This document shows positions 1-5,495 of a stretch of 7,985 nt of DNA, piece after piece. This DNA is from an uncultured Erysipelotrichaceae bacterium (lineage in GTDB: Bacteria; Bacillota_I; Bacilli_A; Erysipelotrichales; Erysipelotrichaceae). Each line of letters opens with the position of its first letter. Positions within the stretch are counted from its first letter, which is position 1. The stretch is from contig CAJKOS010000080.1 in NCBI GenBank assembly GCA_905201565.1, forward strand, positions 1-7,985. Reading direction: 5' to 3'. The notes beneath the pieces were generated by a model, which was not told the origin of the DNA, did no database searches, and worked only from the letters and a program-made list of their open reading frames with translations. A program made the position numbers and the translations under genes.

Positions 1-434
1 TTCTGGAAAAGAATTCGTATTACAACTGCCAATAGCACAACAACAATGGTGGAGATGGGCTTCAAATATAGCATCATCATCGGTTCATATAGATTCAAAA
101 CAATAGTTGTATTGAATAAACCAGCAACAAACGGAATTACAATACCTGTGGCAAAAAACACAAGCAATGCTATAAGCTTTTTTCTGACAATTAACAAAAA
201 CAAAGAGAACAGGATGTAGTACCACATCAATTTGATATACGTCATCAGAAAAGAACCTCGTTCTATATGCTGTTCAATTTCTGCCTGAACAGACGTCTGG
301 TCAGCCATATTAGAAAATACAGCAGCATCAGACCAATGTTGGAGAGAAATAATTGCATAGACAGTATACATGATGAACCAAACTGATAATATACATATAT
401 CCGGAATATTCTTCTTATTAATAATCTTCTTCAT
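1..434 (-). CDS. Multi-pass membrane protein, C-terminus cut by window edge
   Basis: An open frame of 144 codons runs without a stop from an ATG at 432-434 to the left edge, so this gene is partial. The start is supported by an AGAGGTG ribosome binding site a few bases upstream. The predicted protein begins MKKIINKKNIPDI and has about four hydrophobic segments, near residues 13-30, 68-83, 86-108 and 122-143. A polar stretch at about 31-60 (rich in D, E and Q, with QAEIEQHIERG) probably faces outside or forms a loop. I recognise no family. It follows the secreted-protein gene by 50 bases on the same strand with no terminator visible between them, so the two are probably co-transcribed and may act together, for example as an exported factor with a membrane partner; that is inference. 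The base composition is clearly more AT-rich than the genes to the right. Confidence 0.75.
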   Translation of the reverse strand, partial: MKKIINKKNIPDICILSVWFIMYTVYAIISLQHWSDAAVFSNMADQTSVQAEIEQHIERGSFLMTYIKLMWYYILFSLFLLIVRKKLIALLVFFATGIVIPFVAGLFNTTIVLNLYEPMMMLYLKPISTIVVVLLAVVIRILFQ

Positions 435-484
435 ATTACACCTCTTTTTAACCGCATTATATGAATGATCTCAATTTCTCAATG

Positions 485-1129
485 TCAACTAACAGTAAAT
501 GTATGAGTATGTCTGCCATAGTTCAATGAGGTAATCCCTTGAACAAGAAATTCTTCATTATTAACTCCTACCATCATTGTATAACTTGCTTGAAACGTTG
601 CATAAGACTGATTTGTCACAAATGCATTAGTGCTTACATTTCCAAAATAAGGAGGAAAATCCCATCCGAAGCTATGAGATTCAAGATATAAGGACGGTTG
701 AACTGCCCTTGTAATCAGTCCTGTTCTTGAATCAATGTAATATGTTCCTGTCAATCTGGTTCTCCATTCTCTTGCCCCAAGATACCCATTAATCTCATTA
801 GATGCTGTATATTGAGTATTAGATACAGTTACTGATTCTTCTAAAGCTCTAGAACTAAAATGAGATACTTCTGAAGTATAGCCAATTGACCCGCCACAAT
901 TTATAAAGTAAGCATGGACAGATTCAACTCCCTCTTGTTGATATAGACATACGACTGAATTAGTAATATCTTTCCCCATATCGTCAATTGCATAGAAAGA
1001 TTCTTCTTTAATTGCTTCTTCAAAAAACATTTTAAATTCAGAATCGTAAAAATCTGCCGAAACAGGTAGTATATTACAAGAAAAAGCAGCAGATACAATT
1101 AAAGCTATTATTTTTTGCACATTTTTCAT
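485..1129 (-). CDS. Secreted protein of unknown function with Sec signal peptide
   Basis: 214 residues. Residues 1-25 form a typical Sec signal peptide: a basic MKNVQK start, hydrophobic core IIALIVSAAF, and a VSA cleavage motif before Asp26. The Cys at 18 does not sit in a lipobox, so this is probably a freely secreted protein rather than a lipoprotein. The mature part is rich in Ser, Thr, Asn, Tyr and Phe with alternating hydrophobic residues, suggesting a beta-rich extracellular fold; Cys61 and Cys78 could form a disulfide. Local patterns include TGTYYIDSRTGLITRA (about 127-142) and the end HTHTFTVS. Start choice: an AGGGAG ribosome binding site lies 6 bases before the ATG. The membrane-protein gene follows 50 bases downstream. 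I do not recognise the family; similar small exported proteins in Bacillota are mostly uncharacterised. AT-rich composition hints at an accessory or acquired origin. Confidence 0.8.
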   Translation of the reverse strand: MKNVQKIIALIVSAAFSCNILPVSADFYDSEFKMFFEEAIKEESFYAIDDMGKDITNSVVCLYQQEGVESVHAYFINCGGSIGYTSEVSHFSSRALEESVTVSNTQYTASNEINGYLGAREWRTRLTGTYYIDSRTGLITRAVQPSLYLESHSFGWDFPPYFGNVSTNAFVTNQSYATFQASYTMMVGVNNEEFLVQGITSLNYGRHTHTFTVS

Positions 1130-1211
1130 ATTATTCTCCCTTATTTATGAAATTTTTCTTGCTAATCATAAATCTCAATACAGAATGATCTGTAGACTAT
1201 AGACCACATAA

Positions 1212-1258
1212 TGATGTATATCTAACATACACTTATCATCATTTTTCATAAGTAAGTG
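1212..1258. repeat. Overlapping inverted repeats upstream of the secreted-protein gene
   Basis: TGTAT (1215-1219) and ATACA (1227-1231) face each other across seven bases. ACTTAT (1231-1236) and ATAAGT (1248-1253) form a second pair, which extends in an alternative register as CACTTA (1230-1235) with TAAGTG (1253-1258). There is no T-tract of terminator type. The position, about 100 bases upstream of the minus-strand ATG at 1129, would suit an operator or a structured leader. That role is inference. Confidence 0.3.
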
Positions 1259-1326
1259 ATGCTAGGTTCACCACATATGTATGCTGTCTAAATATCCGAC
1301 ATTTTTTAGTGTGAACACACAATCAG

Positions 1327-1339
1327 TGTTTCAGAAACA
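1327..1339. promoter_or_regulatory. 13-base perfect palindrome, possible operator
   Basis: TGTTTC-A-GAAACA is a perfect dyad with a single central base in the gap between the two divergent genes. It has the size of a binding site for a dimeric helix-turn-helix protein. No regulator can be assigned. Confidence 0.25.
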
Positions 1340-1534
1340 TACTAACAAGCATACATTAATGAAAAATGTCACCATTCTTATACCTTGTGGGATTCATCGT
1401 TTTCATGATTATCACCGTCACATTCTTTATCTGTCTACAATTTATCATACACATCAATCAATTTCAACTAGTACTTTATATTTTTAAGTTGATTGCATAT
1501 AAATTTCTTCCCTCCTACCTCTATCGTTACCTCC

Positions 1535-1563
1535 TTGCGGATTTTCCTGTTTGATTATATGAT
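1535..1563 (+). promoter_or_regulatory. Possible promoter for the 1586 gene
   Basis: TTGCGG (1535-1540) and TATGAT (1558-1563) are separated by 17 bases. The -10 matches five of six consensus bases; the -35 matches only TTG. Transcription would start near 1570, just before the AGGGAG ribosome binding site at 1571-1576, giving a very short leader. Confidence 0.4.
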
Positions 1564-1585
1564 TGTCACCAGGGAGAAACGAACT

Positions 1586-2062
1586 ATGGCTGAACAGAAA
1601 CTGTATTATCCATTTGTATACAGACATCACCTTGTGTACACCGTTGCACTATATGGCGCAAATGCCCCATATATCATCAAGGGACATCTTGTTATGCGCA
1701 CCTATTATATGGATGCCGCAAAGACAAAAGTCGATGTGGCACATACATCTGATCATGTCATGGATACGGTTTTCTATGAATCCAACAAAGTCATCCGCGA
1801 ACAGCTGGAAGACCCATACAACGGAAGAAGAGAACTCGTTGAATTATCTATGCCAACCCTTGGCAAACAATACAGAATCATCTACAACGCTGCAGAATTA
1901 CCTTCCCCTCGGTATGATGATCAGATTGCCGTATTGAGTTACAGAGATCCGGGAGCACATGGAGTTGCCATCATCATGAAACGTGATGCTGAACACGGCA
2001 TACAGTGGCTCGATGAACCTGAAGCAAGGGAAATTGCCAGAAAACTGAGGAATATTGAATAA
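1586..2062 (+). CDS. Conserved-looking hypothetical protein, 158 residues
   Basis: I chose the ATG at 1586 (MAEQKLYYPFVYRHH) rather than the longer frame from 1493 because an AGGGAG site at 1571-1576 sits nine bases before it, and because the upstream extension is hydrophobic and unlike the rest. The product is soluble, without signal peptide or membrane segment. The N-terminal half looks like beta strands (VYTVALYGANAPYIIKGHL); the C-terminal part alternates strand and charged helix, ending EAREIARKLRNIE. Asp and His are frequent (DVAHTSDHVMD at about 50-60), but no catalytic motif is recognisable. It is a single-gene unit, convergent with the MerR-type gene and closed by a strong bidirectional terminator. 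Composition and codon use are closer to the housekeeping genes on the right than to the AT-rich genes on the left. The function is unknown to me. Confidence 0.75.
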   Translation: MAEQKLYYPFVYRHHLVYTVALYGANAPYIIKGHLVMRTYYMDAAKTKVDVAHTSDHVMDTVFYESNKVIREQLEDPYNGRRELVELSMPTLGKQYRIIYNAAELPSPRYDDQIAVLSYRDPGAHGVAIIMKRDAEHGIQWLDEPEAREIARKLRNIE

Positions 2063-2095
2063 AACCGGAATTGAATCATTCCGGTTTTCTCTTTC
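2061..2095. terminator. Bidirectional Rho-independent terminator
   Basis: AAAACCGGAAT (2061-2071) pairs with ATTCCGGTTTT (2078-2088) as a perfect 11-bp stem around a six-base loop. T-runs follow on the plus strand (TTTTCTCTTTC), and the A-run at the other side gives a shorter U-run on the minus strand. It overlaps the stop codon of the 158-residue gene and lies between two convergent genes. Confidence 0.85.
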
Positions 2096-2972
2096 AGTCA
2101 TCTTGTAATTCTGCCGGGAATAAGAGCCCCAGCACATCATTCCATTTCATCTCTTCAGTGGAATATATAAAATCCCCACCATCTTTTTTGATATAGCGGA
2201 CAATTGTACCATCTGTATCTTCATCTGGCGCAAAGATAACAGCACTGCCCTCGCCAAAGGAAATAAGAATCACGTCATCCTCTTCCGGCATTTCGGATAC
2301 CGGACTGCCATTACCAGCATCCAGCACCATGTTATACAGAATCGTCACATCGTCACCAGATGTCCGTTTGACATATGTCTTGTGCTGTACGGCAAGAGAA
2401 CCTTTGAACTTTGCGTCCGCAAGACTGGAAGAAAAGTTTGTCACAAATGTCCGATAGGAATACGAACGATACAACATCCATCCGGTCGGAATGGAAATGG
2501 CAAGTACAATCACTACCGAAAGGATGATGACAAGGGGAAGGATCCAGTCCTTCCTTGTCTTCTTCTTACTGCTTACCGTAGTGTAAATATCATGCGTATC
2601 TTCAAAGAATGGTCCTGCTTCATGCACAGCCTGCCAATATGCATCTGTACTGAAGCTGTCATAGTCCTTTTCATCCTTTGCCTTTTCAAGAAGTGACAAG
2701 GCAAGCACATGTGCCTCATTTTCCTTCTCTGCCTTTTGTTTTGTTTTCGATAGAACTTCATCCAGCTTTATGGAACCTTTGGATAATTGCTGAAGGTCAC
2801 GGATGGATATACCCATCCTGCGCAGGATGAGAATCTTTTTGAGGGAATTCACTACTGATTCATCGAGGTTTTGAAACCTGTTACCCTGTTCTTTGATCAG
2901 CCCGCATTTTGCATAGTATTCAATCGTTGAACGGTTAATGCCTAGGATTTCTTCTGCTTCTCTGATATTCAT
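2094..2972 (-). CDS. Membrane-anchored MerR-type transcription regulator
   Basis: 292 residues. Residues 1-65 form a MerR-type winged helix-turn-helix: IREAEEILGINRSTIEYYAK is the recognition part, followed by CGLIKEQGNRF and a second helical pair ending IRDLQQLSKG. Residues 70-105 are charged and helical (likely a coiled-coil dimerisation helix). A basic stretch SSKKKTRKDW (134-143) precedes one strong membrane span at about 144-168. The remaining 120 residues would lie outside the cytoplasm and are acidic and strand-rich (EEDDVILISFGEG, YIKKDGGDFIYS). No known ligand domain is recognised. The arrangement suggests a one-component sensor that keeps its DNA-binding domain tethered to the membrane. 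The start overlaps the pdp stop by ATGA (2969-2972), so the two genes are translationally coupled. It is the last gene before the bidirectional terminator. Typical MerR regulators lack this membrane and external part. The membrane topology follows the positive-inside rule. Confidence 0.8.
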   Translation of the reverse strand: MNIREAEEILGINRSTIEYYAKCGLIKEQGNRFQNLDESVVNSLKKILILRRMGISIRDLQQLSKGSIKLDEVLSKTKQKAEKENEAHVLALSLLEKAKDEKDYDSFSTDAYWQAVHEAGPFFEDTHDIYTTVSSKKKTRKDWILPLVIILSVVIVLAISIPTGWMLYRSYSYRTFVTNFSSSLADAKFKGSLAVQHKTYVKRTSGDDVTILYNMVLDAGNGSPVSEMPEEDDVILISFGEGSAVIFAPDEDTDGTIVRYIKKDGGDFIYSTEEMKWNDVLGLLFPAELQDD

Positions 2973-4300
2973 AGATCCTTTTCACTCACCACACCAAATA
3001 CCATCGGTCTTTCTTCAGGTTTTTCAGACTTGATCACAATAGCTTCATCAAGCAATTGCAATGCATCTTCAAAATGTGTTTCCGCATTGACATAGAGTGT
3101 CGCAAGAACATCACCTTTCTTGAGATATGCACCTCTTCTCACCTTCATGACAATACCGACAGAAGGATCGATGATATCTTCTTTGGTGGCTCTTCCAGCC
3201 CCAAGCATCTGGGCAGCCGTACCGATCTTTTCTGCCTGCAGACTGTATACATAGCCATCTTCCTTACTTGTAAAGTCAATGGTCTTCTTTGTCTTTGTGA
3301 GTTTCTTCATCCCTTCCACATTGATATAGGAAGGATCACCACCCTGCAGCTCAATCATCTTTGCAAGGCGCTTCAAACCACTGCCATCCTTAATCTTTTT
3401 CTTTAACATGGTTTCTGCTTCTGCATTATCATCCGCAATACCTGCAAGTTTCAAGAGTTCACTGCCAAGCATCATGCACACTTCAAACAGCGGATCATGT
3501 TCATCAATCTCTCCACTGAGCAATTGTACTGCTTCTTCCACTTCCAAAGCATTACCGATGGCATTGCCCAATGGCTGATCCATATCAGTGACAAGGGCAG
3601 TCACTTTGCGGTTCAATGCTGTACCGATCCTCACCATGGTCCTGGCAAGTTCAAAGGCTTCTTCTGTTGTGCGCATGAAAGCACCGCTGCCTGTCTTGAC
3701 ATCGAGAACTATTGCATCTGCACCACTTGCCAGTTTCTTGGACATAATGCTCGATGCAATCAGCGGAATGGAACGCACCGTAGCGGTCACATCGCGCAAC
3801 GCATACATCTTCTTGTCAGCAGGGACAAGATTGCCTGTCTGTCCAATGACGGCCACACCATTTTCACGGACGATTTCCTTGAAGCGCTCCATGTCAATCT
3901 CAACACTTGTTCCTGGGATACTTTCCAGCTTATCCAGTGTGCCACCGGTATGACCAAGTCCCCTGCCACTCATCTTGGCAACTGTACCACCACATGCAGC
4001 AACCAATGGGGCAACGACCAGTGTTGTCGTATCACCGACACCACCTGTACTATGCTTATCGAGTTTGATGCCAGGCAGGTCGGAAAGATCCACCACATCA
4101 CCGGAATGCATCATTGCCATGGTGAGGTCTGCAGTTTCCTGCATGGTCATCCCCTTTTGCAATATTGCCATCAGCATGGCACTCATCTGATAATCTGGTA
4201 TTTCACCATTTGTAAAACCGGATACCATATCCTTAATTTCTTCTGTAGAAAGGCATTCTCCTTCTGCCTTTTTCTCAATCAGGTCAACAAAACGCAACAT
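2969..4300 (-). CDS. pdp: Pyrimidine-nucleoside phosphorylase
   Basis: 443 residues, close to the usual length of about 433. The enzyme splits thymidine, deoxyuridine or uridine with phosphate into the free base and (deoxy)ribose-1-phosphate in cytoplasmic nucleoside salvage. The N-terminal alpha domain begins MLRFVDLIEKK, as in the family. KHSTGGVGD (82-90) is the phosphate-binding loop, and SGRGLGHTGGTLDKLE (111-126) fits the family signature. R169 in YALRD, S184 and K188 in IASSIMSKK match the base-binding residues known for this family, by my alignment. The C-terminal domain GYVYSLQAEKIGTAAQMLG onward is the PYNP C-terminal domain. I chose the ATG at 4300 because GGAG lies seven bases before it; a start at 4315 would add MELYI without a site. 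The gene lies 45 bases after the 79-residue gene and overlaps the MerR-type gene. Bacillota enzymes of this type usually accept both uridine and thymidine, so pdp is preferred over deoA. Confidence 0.95.
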   Translation of the reverse strand: MLRFVDLIEKKAEGECLSTEEIKDMVSGFTNGEIPDYQMSAMLMAILQKGMTMQETADLTMAMMHSGDVVDLSDLPGIKLDKHSTGGVGDTTTLVVAPLVAACGGTVAKMSGRGLGHTGGTLDKLESIPGTSVEIDMERFKEIVRENGVAVIGQTGNLVPADKKMYALRDVTATVRSIPLIASSIMSKKLASGADAIVLDVKTGSGAFMRTTEEAFELARTMVRIGTALNRKVTALVTDMDQPLGNAIGNALEVEEAVQLLSGEIDEHDPLFEVCMMLGSELLKLAGIADDNAEAETMLKKKIKDGSGLKRLAKMIELQGGDPSYINVEGMKKLTKTKKTIDFTSKEDGYVYSLQAEKIGTAAQMLGAGRATKEDIIDPSVGIVMKVRRGAYLKKGDVLATLYVNAETHFEDALQLLDEAIVIKSEKPEERPMVFGVVSEKDL

Positions 4301-4320
4301 GATATACAACTCCATTTCTA

Positions 4321-4362
4321 AATACTCTATGAGTATTATTGCATTTTATGAGTGTAATGCAA
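4321..4362 (-). promoter_or_regulatory. Two tandem hairpins between the 79-residue gene and pdp
   Basis: TTGCATT (4339-4345) pairs with AATGCAA (4356-4362) across a 10-base loop that contains the stop codon of the upstream gene. Immediately next to it AATACTC (4321-4327) pairs with GAGTATT (4331-4337) around a three-base loop. TATGAGT occurs twice, at 4328-4334 and 4347-4353. There is no U-tract, so they are not ordinary terminators. They sit right upstream of the pdp ribosome binding site and could stabilise or separate the two messages. Confidence 0.45.
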
Positions 4363-4585
4363 GAGTGGACGCTGATGTCTTTTCCAATTGTACACATGCC
4401 AGTTTCATTGCTATGCGCATATACAGCATCCTGACTAACTGCACACTTGTTTTCATGAGTGCTGCACATTCCCTTTCACTGACATTTGCCTTATAGCACT
4501 GACAGAGAATCTCTGTATGATAGTTGGAAAGCCCTTGTGAATCTGCCACCTTGATCACAGCCACATATAAGTCATGTTTGTTCAT
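4346..4585 (-). CDS. Small helix-turn-helix protein resembling sigma-70 region 4
   Basis: 79 residues, entirely helical by eye, starting MNKHDLYVAVIKVADSQ. I chose the ATG at 4585 because a perfect AGGAGGT lies four bases upstream; the frame can be extended to 4612 but that adds only MPYCMRRCS without a site. Residues 20-62 (from LSNYHTEILCQCY through VSERECAALMKTS to YMRIAMKLA) match the pattern of sigma-70 region 4 or LuxR-type helix-turn-helix domains: hydrophobic first helix, turn with VSERE, then a recognition helix ending in R-x-x-x-K-L. No other sigma region is present, so it is not a full sigma factor. It is unusually rich in Cys and Met. It is first in a likely unit with pdp and the membrane MerR gene, which suggests a local regulator; that role is inference. 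Its translation start is embedded in a hairpin (see 4583-4608). Confidence 0.65.
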   Translation of the reverse strand: MNKHDLYVAVIKVADSQGLSNYHTEILCQCYKANVSERECAALMKTSVQLVRMLYMRIAMKLACVQLEKTSASTLALHS

Positions 4586-4608
4586 ACTGCACCTCCTCAT
4601 GCAGTATG
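4583..4608 (-). promoter_or_regulatory. Hairpin holding the Shine-Dalgarno in its loop and the start codon in its stem
   Basis: On the minus strand CATACTGC (4608-4601) pairs perfectly with GCAGTATG (4590-4583). The 10-base loop ATGAGGAGGT carries the ribosome binding site, and the last three bases of the 3' arm are the ATG of the 79-residue protein. Folding would hide the start codon while offering the ribosome binding site. It lies directly after the trhA terminator, so the leader is very compact. Confidence 0.6.
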
Positions 4609-4609
4609 G

Positions 4610-4653
4610 CACAAAAGAAAAAGCTGACTGTACATAGTCAGGTACAATCAGCT
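4610..4653 (-). terminator. Rho-independent terminator of trhA, possibly an attenuator
   Basis: AGCTGATTGTAC (4653-4642, minus strand) pairs with GTACAGTCAGCT (4633-4622), a 12-bp stem with one G-U pair and an eight-base loop, followed by TTTTTCTTTTGT. The trhA stop codon is inside the 5' arm. The 79-residue gene starts only about 40 bases after the stem, which leaves little room for a separate promoter: the terminator may act as an attenuator for read-through into the pdp unit. Confidence 0.8.
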
Positions 4654-5359
4654 AGGCAAGTAATGTAAGGAACTGATAGACAAAGATGAAGTGGCATAGA
4701 CTTCCTGCCAATACAAAGCAATGGAAGAGTTCATGGTTGCCAAACCCCTTGATCCTTGTTTCAAACATCTTTGGTTTCAGGGCATAGATCACTGCCCCTA
4801 CCGTATAGAACAGACCCCCGGCAAGCACCCAGGCAAAGGCAGCAGGAGATAGAGCAGCGACGATGTCCTTCATAAAGAAGACACATACCCATCCCATTGC
4901 CACATAGATCACAGAGGATACCCACTTTGGACAGGTAACCCAGAATGCCTTGAAGATAATGCCGATCAAAGCAATCGACCATACAGCAATTAACATCACC
5001 CTGCCGGTTTCCCATGGTACGGCGGTTACCGCAACCGGTGTATAGGTACCCGCAATGAGAATAAAGATCATCATGTGGTCAATTTTCTTGAGGGCAAGGT
5101 TGACACGGTAGCTGATACTGAACGAATGATAGACGGTACTTGCACTATAGAGAAGAATCATGCTCATCATGAATACGGTATAGGATACAAGTGCAGGGAA
5201 TGGATTATTGAGGCGCACGCCATGCAATAACAGTACGGGAAGTCCGATCAATGCCCCGATTGCCCCAAACAGATGGGTGAGGGCACTGATCGGGTCTTTG
5301 ACACGGAACATGCGCTTTTCGAATATACTTCTTGCCTGATTCATTTTCATTGTTGTCAT
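4652..5359 (-). CDS. trhA: TrhA/hemolysin III family (PAQR) membrane protein
   Basis: 235 residues with about seven membrane spans, the size expected for bacterial PAQR-like proteins (called YqfA, TrhA or hemolysin III). Conserved features in order: DPISALTHLFGAIGA (22-36), which opens the first span; SASTVYHSF (72-80) with Ser74 and His78; KKIDHMMIF (91-99) with Asp94; and GNHELFHCFVLAG (207-219) with His209 and His213. These are the Ser, Asp and three His of the putative zinc-dependent hydrolase centre in the membrane. I chose the ATG at 5359 because AGGAGG lies five bases upstream; the GTG-started extension to 5410 would cross the promoter and has no site. The bacterial role is described mostly as membrane energetics or stress homeostasis, and cytolysis is not general. 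It is transcribed from its own promoter, divergent from the DUF1836 gene, and ends at a terminator. Confidence 0.9.
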   Translation of the reverse strand: MTTMKMNQARSIFEKRMFRVKDPISALTHLFGAIGALIGLPVLLLHGVRLNNPFPALVSYTVFMMSMILLYSASTVYHSFSISYRVNLALKKIDHMMIFILIAGTYTPVAVTAVPWETGRVMLIAVWSIALIGIIFKAFWVTCPKWVSSVIYVAMGWVCVFFMKDIVAALSPAAFAWVLAGGLFYTVGAVIYALKPKMFETRIKGFGNHELFHCFVLAGSLCHFIFVYQFLTLLA

Positions 5360-5384
5360 AAATGCCTCCTGGCTATATCTTATC

Positions 5385-5405
5385 ATCGGTTTTTCAATAA
5401 CCGAT
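5385..5405 (-). promoter_or_regulatory. Hairpin at the very 5' end of the trhA message
   Basis: ATCGGTT (5385-5391) and AACCGAT (5399-5405) form a 7-bp stem with a seven-base loop. With the -10 box at 5413-5418, transcription would start at about 5405-5406, so the message would begin with this stem. It could protect the 5' end or be a DNA operator overlapping the start site. The ribosome binding site is downstream and free. Confidence 0.4.
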
Positions 5406-5460
5406 ACCACTTATTATACTATGAGTTTTTCAAAAACCTGTCAAGAGTTAGTGGGTATCG
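5402..5460. repeat. Dyad-symmetric divergent promoter region centred on 5431
   Basis: CGATACC (5402-5408) and GGTATCG (5454-5460) are inverted copies whose midpoint is 5431. The perfect 13-base palindrome GTTTTT-C-AAAAAC (5425-5437) has the same midpoint. The outer arms abut the trhA start site on one side and the -35 box of the DUF1836 gene on the other. This is consistent with an operator shared by both promoters. Confidence 0.45.
5413..5444 (-). promoter_or_regulatory. Promoter of trhA
   Basis: A consensus -35 TTGACA (5444-5439) and a consensus -10 TATAAT (5418-5413) are 20 bases apart, which is long. TAGTAT (5421-5416), 17 bases from the -35, is an alternative -10. The spacer contains the palindrome GTTTTTGAAAAAC, so a regulator could bind between the boxes and correct or block the long spacing. 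Confidence 0.6.
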
Positions 5461-5489
5461 TTGACTATACGCATTGTGCCATATACAAT
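5461..5489 (+). promoter_or_regulatory. Promoter of the DUF1836 gene
   Basis: TTGACT (5461-5466) and TACAAT (5484-5489) are separated by exactly 17 bases, each matching five of six consensus bases. The start point is expected about seven bases after the -10, at about 5496, which is the A of the chosen ATG. No Shine-Dalgarno is present in front of the gene. Confidence 0.7.
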
Positions 5490-5495
5490 ATGGCT

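Larger units (their letters stand above)
1130..1585. other. 456-base intergenic region with no supported gene
   Basis: This gap separates the divergent genes at 485-1129 (minus) and 1586-2062 (plus). Two short plus-strand frames exist but have no ribosome binding site and low-complexity content. The region holds inverted repeats at 1212-1258, a 13-base palindrome at 1327-1339, a plausible plus-strand promoter at 1535-1563, and a cluster of minus-strand Shine-Dalgarno-like motifs around 1505-1540 that lead to no ORF. It is AT-rich. I see no RNA gene I can name. Confidence 0.6.

Noticed and set aside
1505..1540. Cluster of Shine-Dalgarno-like motifs on the minus strand
   Set aside because: The only ATG behind them opens a frame of four codons; probably chance pyrimidine-rich sequence on the plus strand.
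1281..1554. Two short plus-strand frames (68 and 62 codons) in the intergenic gap
   Set aside because: No ribosome binding site before either start, one is a His/Thr-rich string and the other a hydrophobic string typical of AT-rich noncoding DNA.
1493..1585. N-terminal extension of the 158-residue protein
   Set aside because: No ribosome binding site; the extension overlaps the likely promoter, and a good AGGGAG site serves the ATG at 1586.
3497..4321. Long plus-strand frame opposite pdp (274 codons)
   Set aside because: His-, Cys- and Thr-rich composition typical of an antisense shadow; it lies fully inside the certain pdp gene.
5360..5410. GTG-started extension of trhA
   Set aside because: It would run through the predicted transcription start and the 5' stem-loop; AGGAGG supports the ATG at 5359.
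5421..5495. N-terminal extension of the DUF1836 protein
   Set aside because: The frame lies in the promoter (TTGACT and TACAAT) and the extra residues do not fit the family start.
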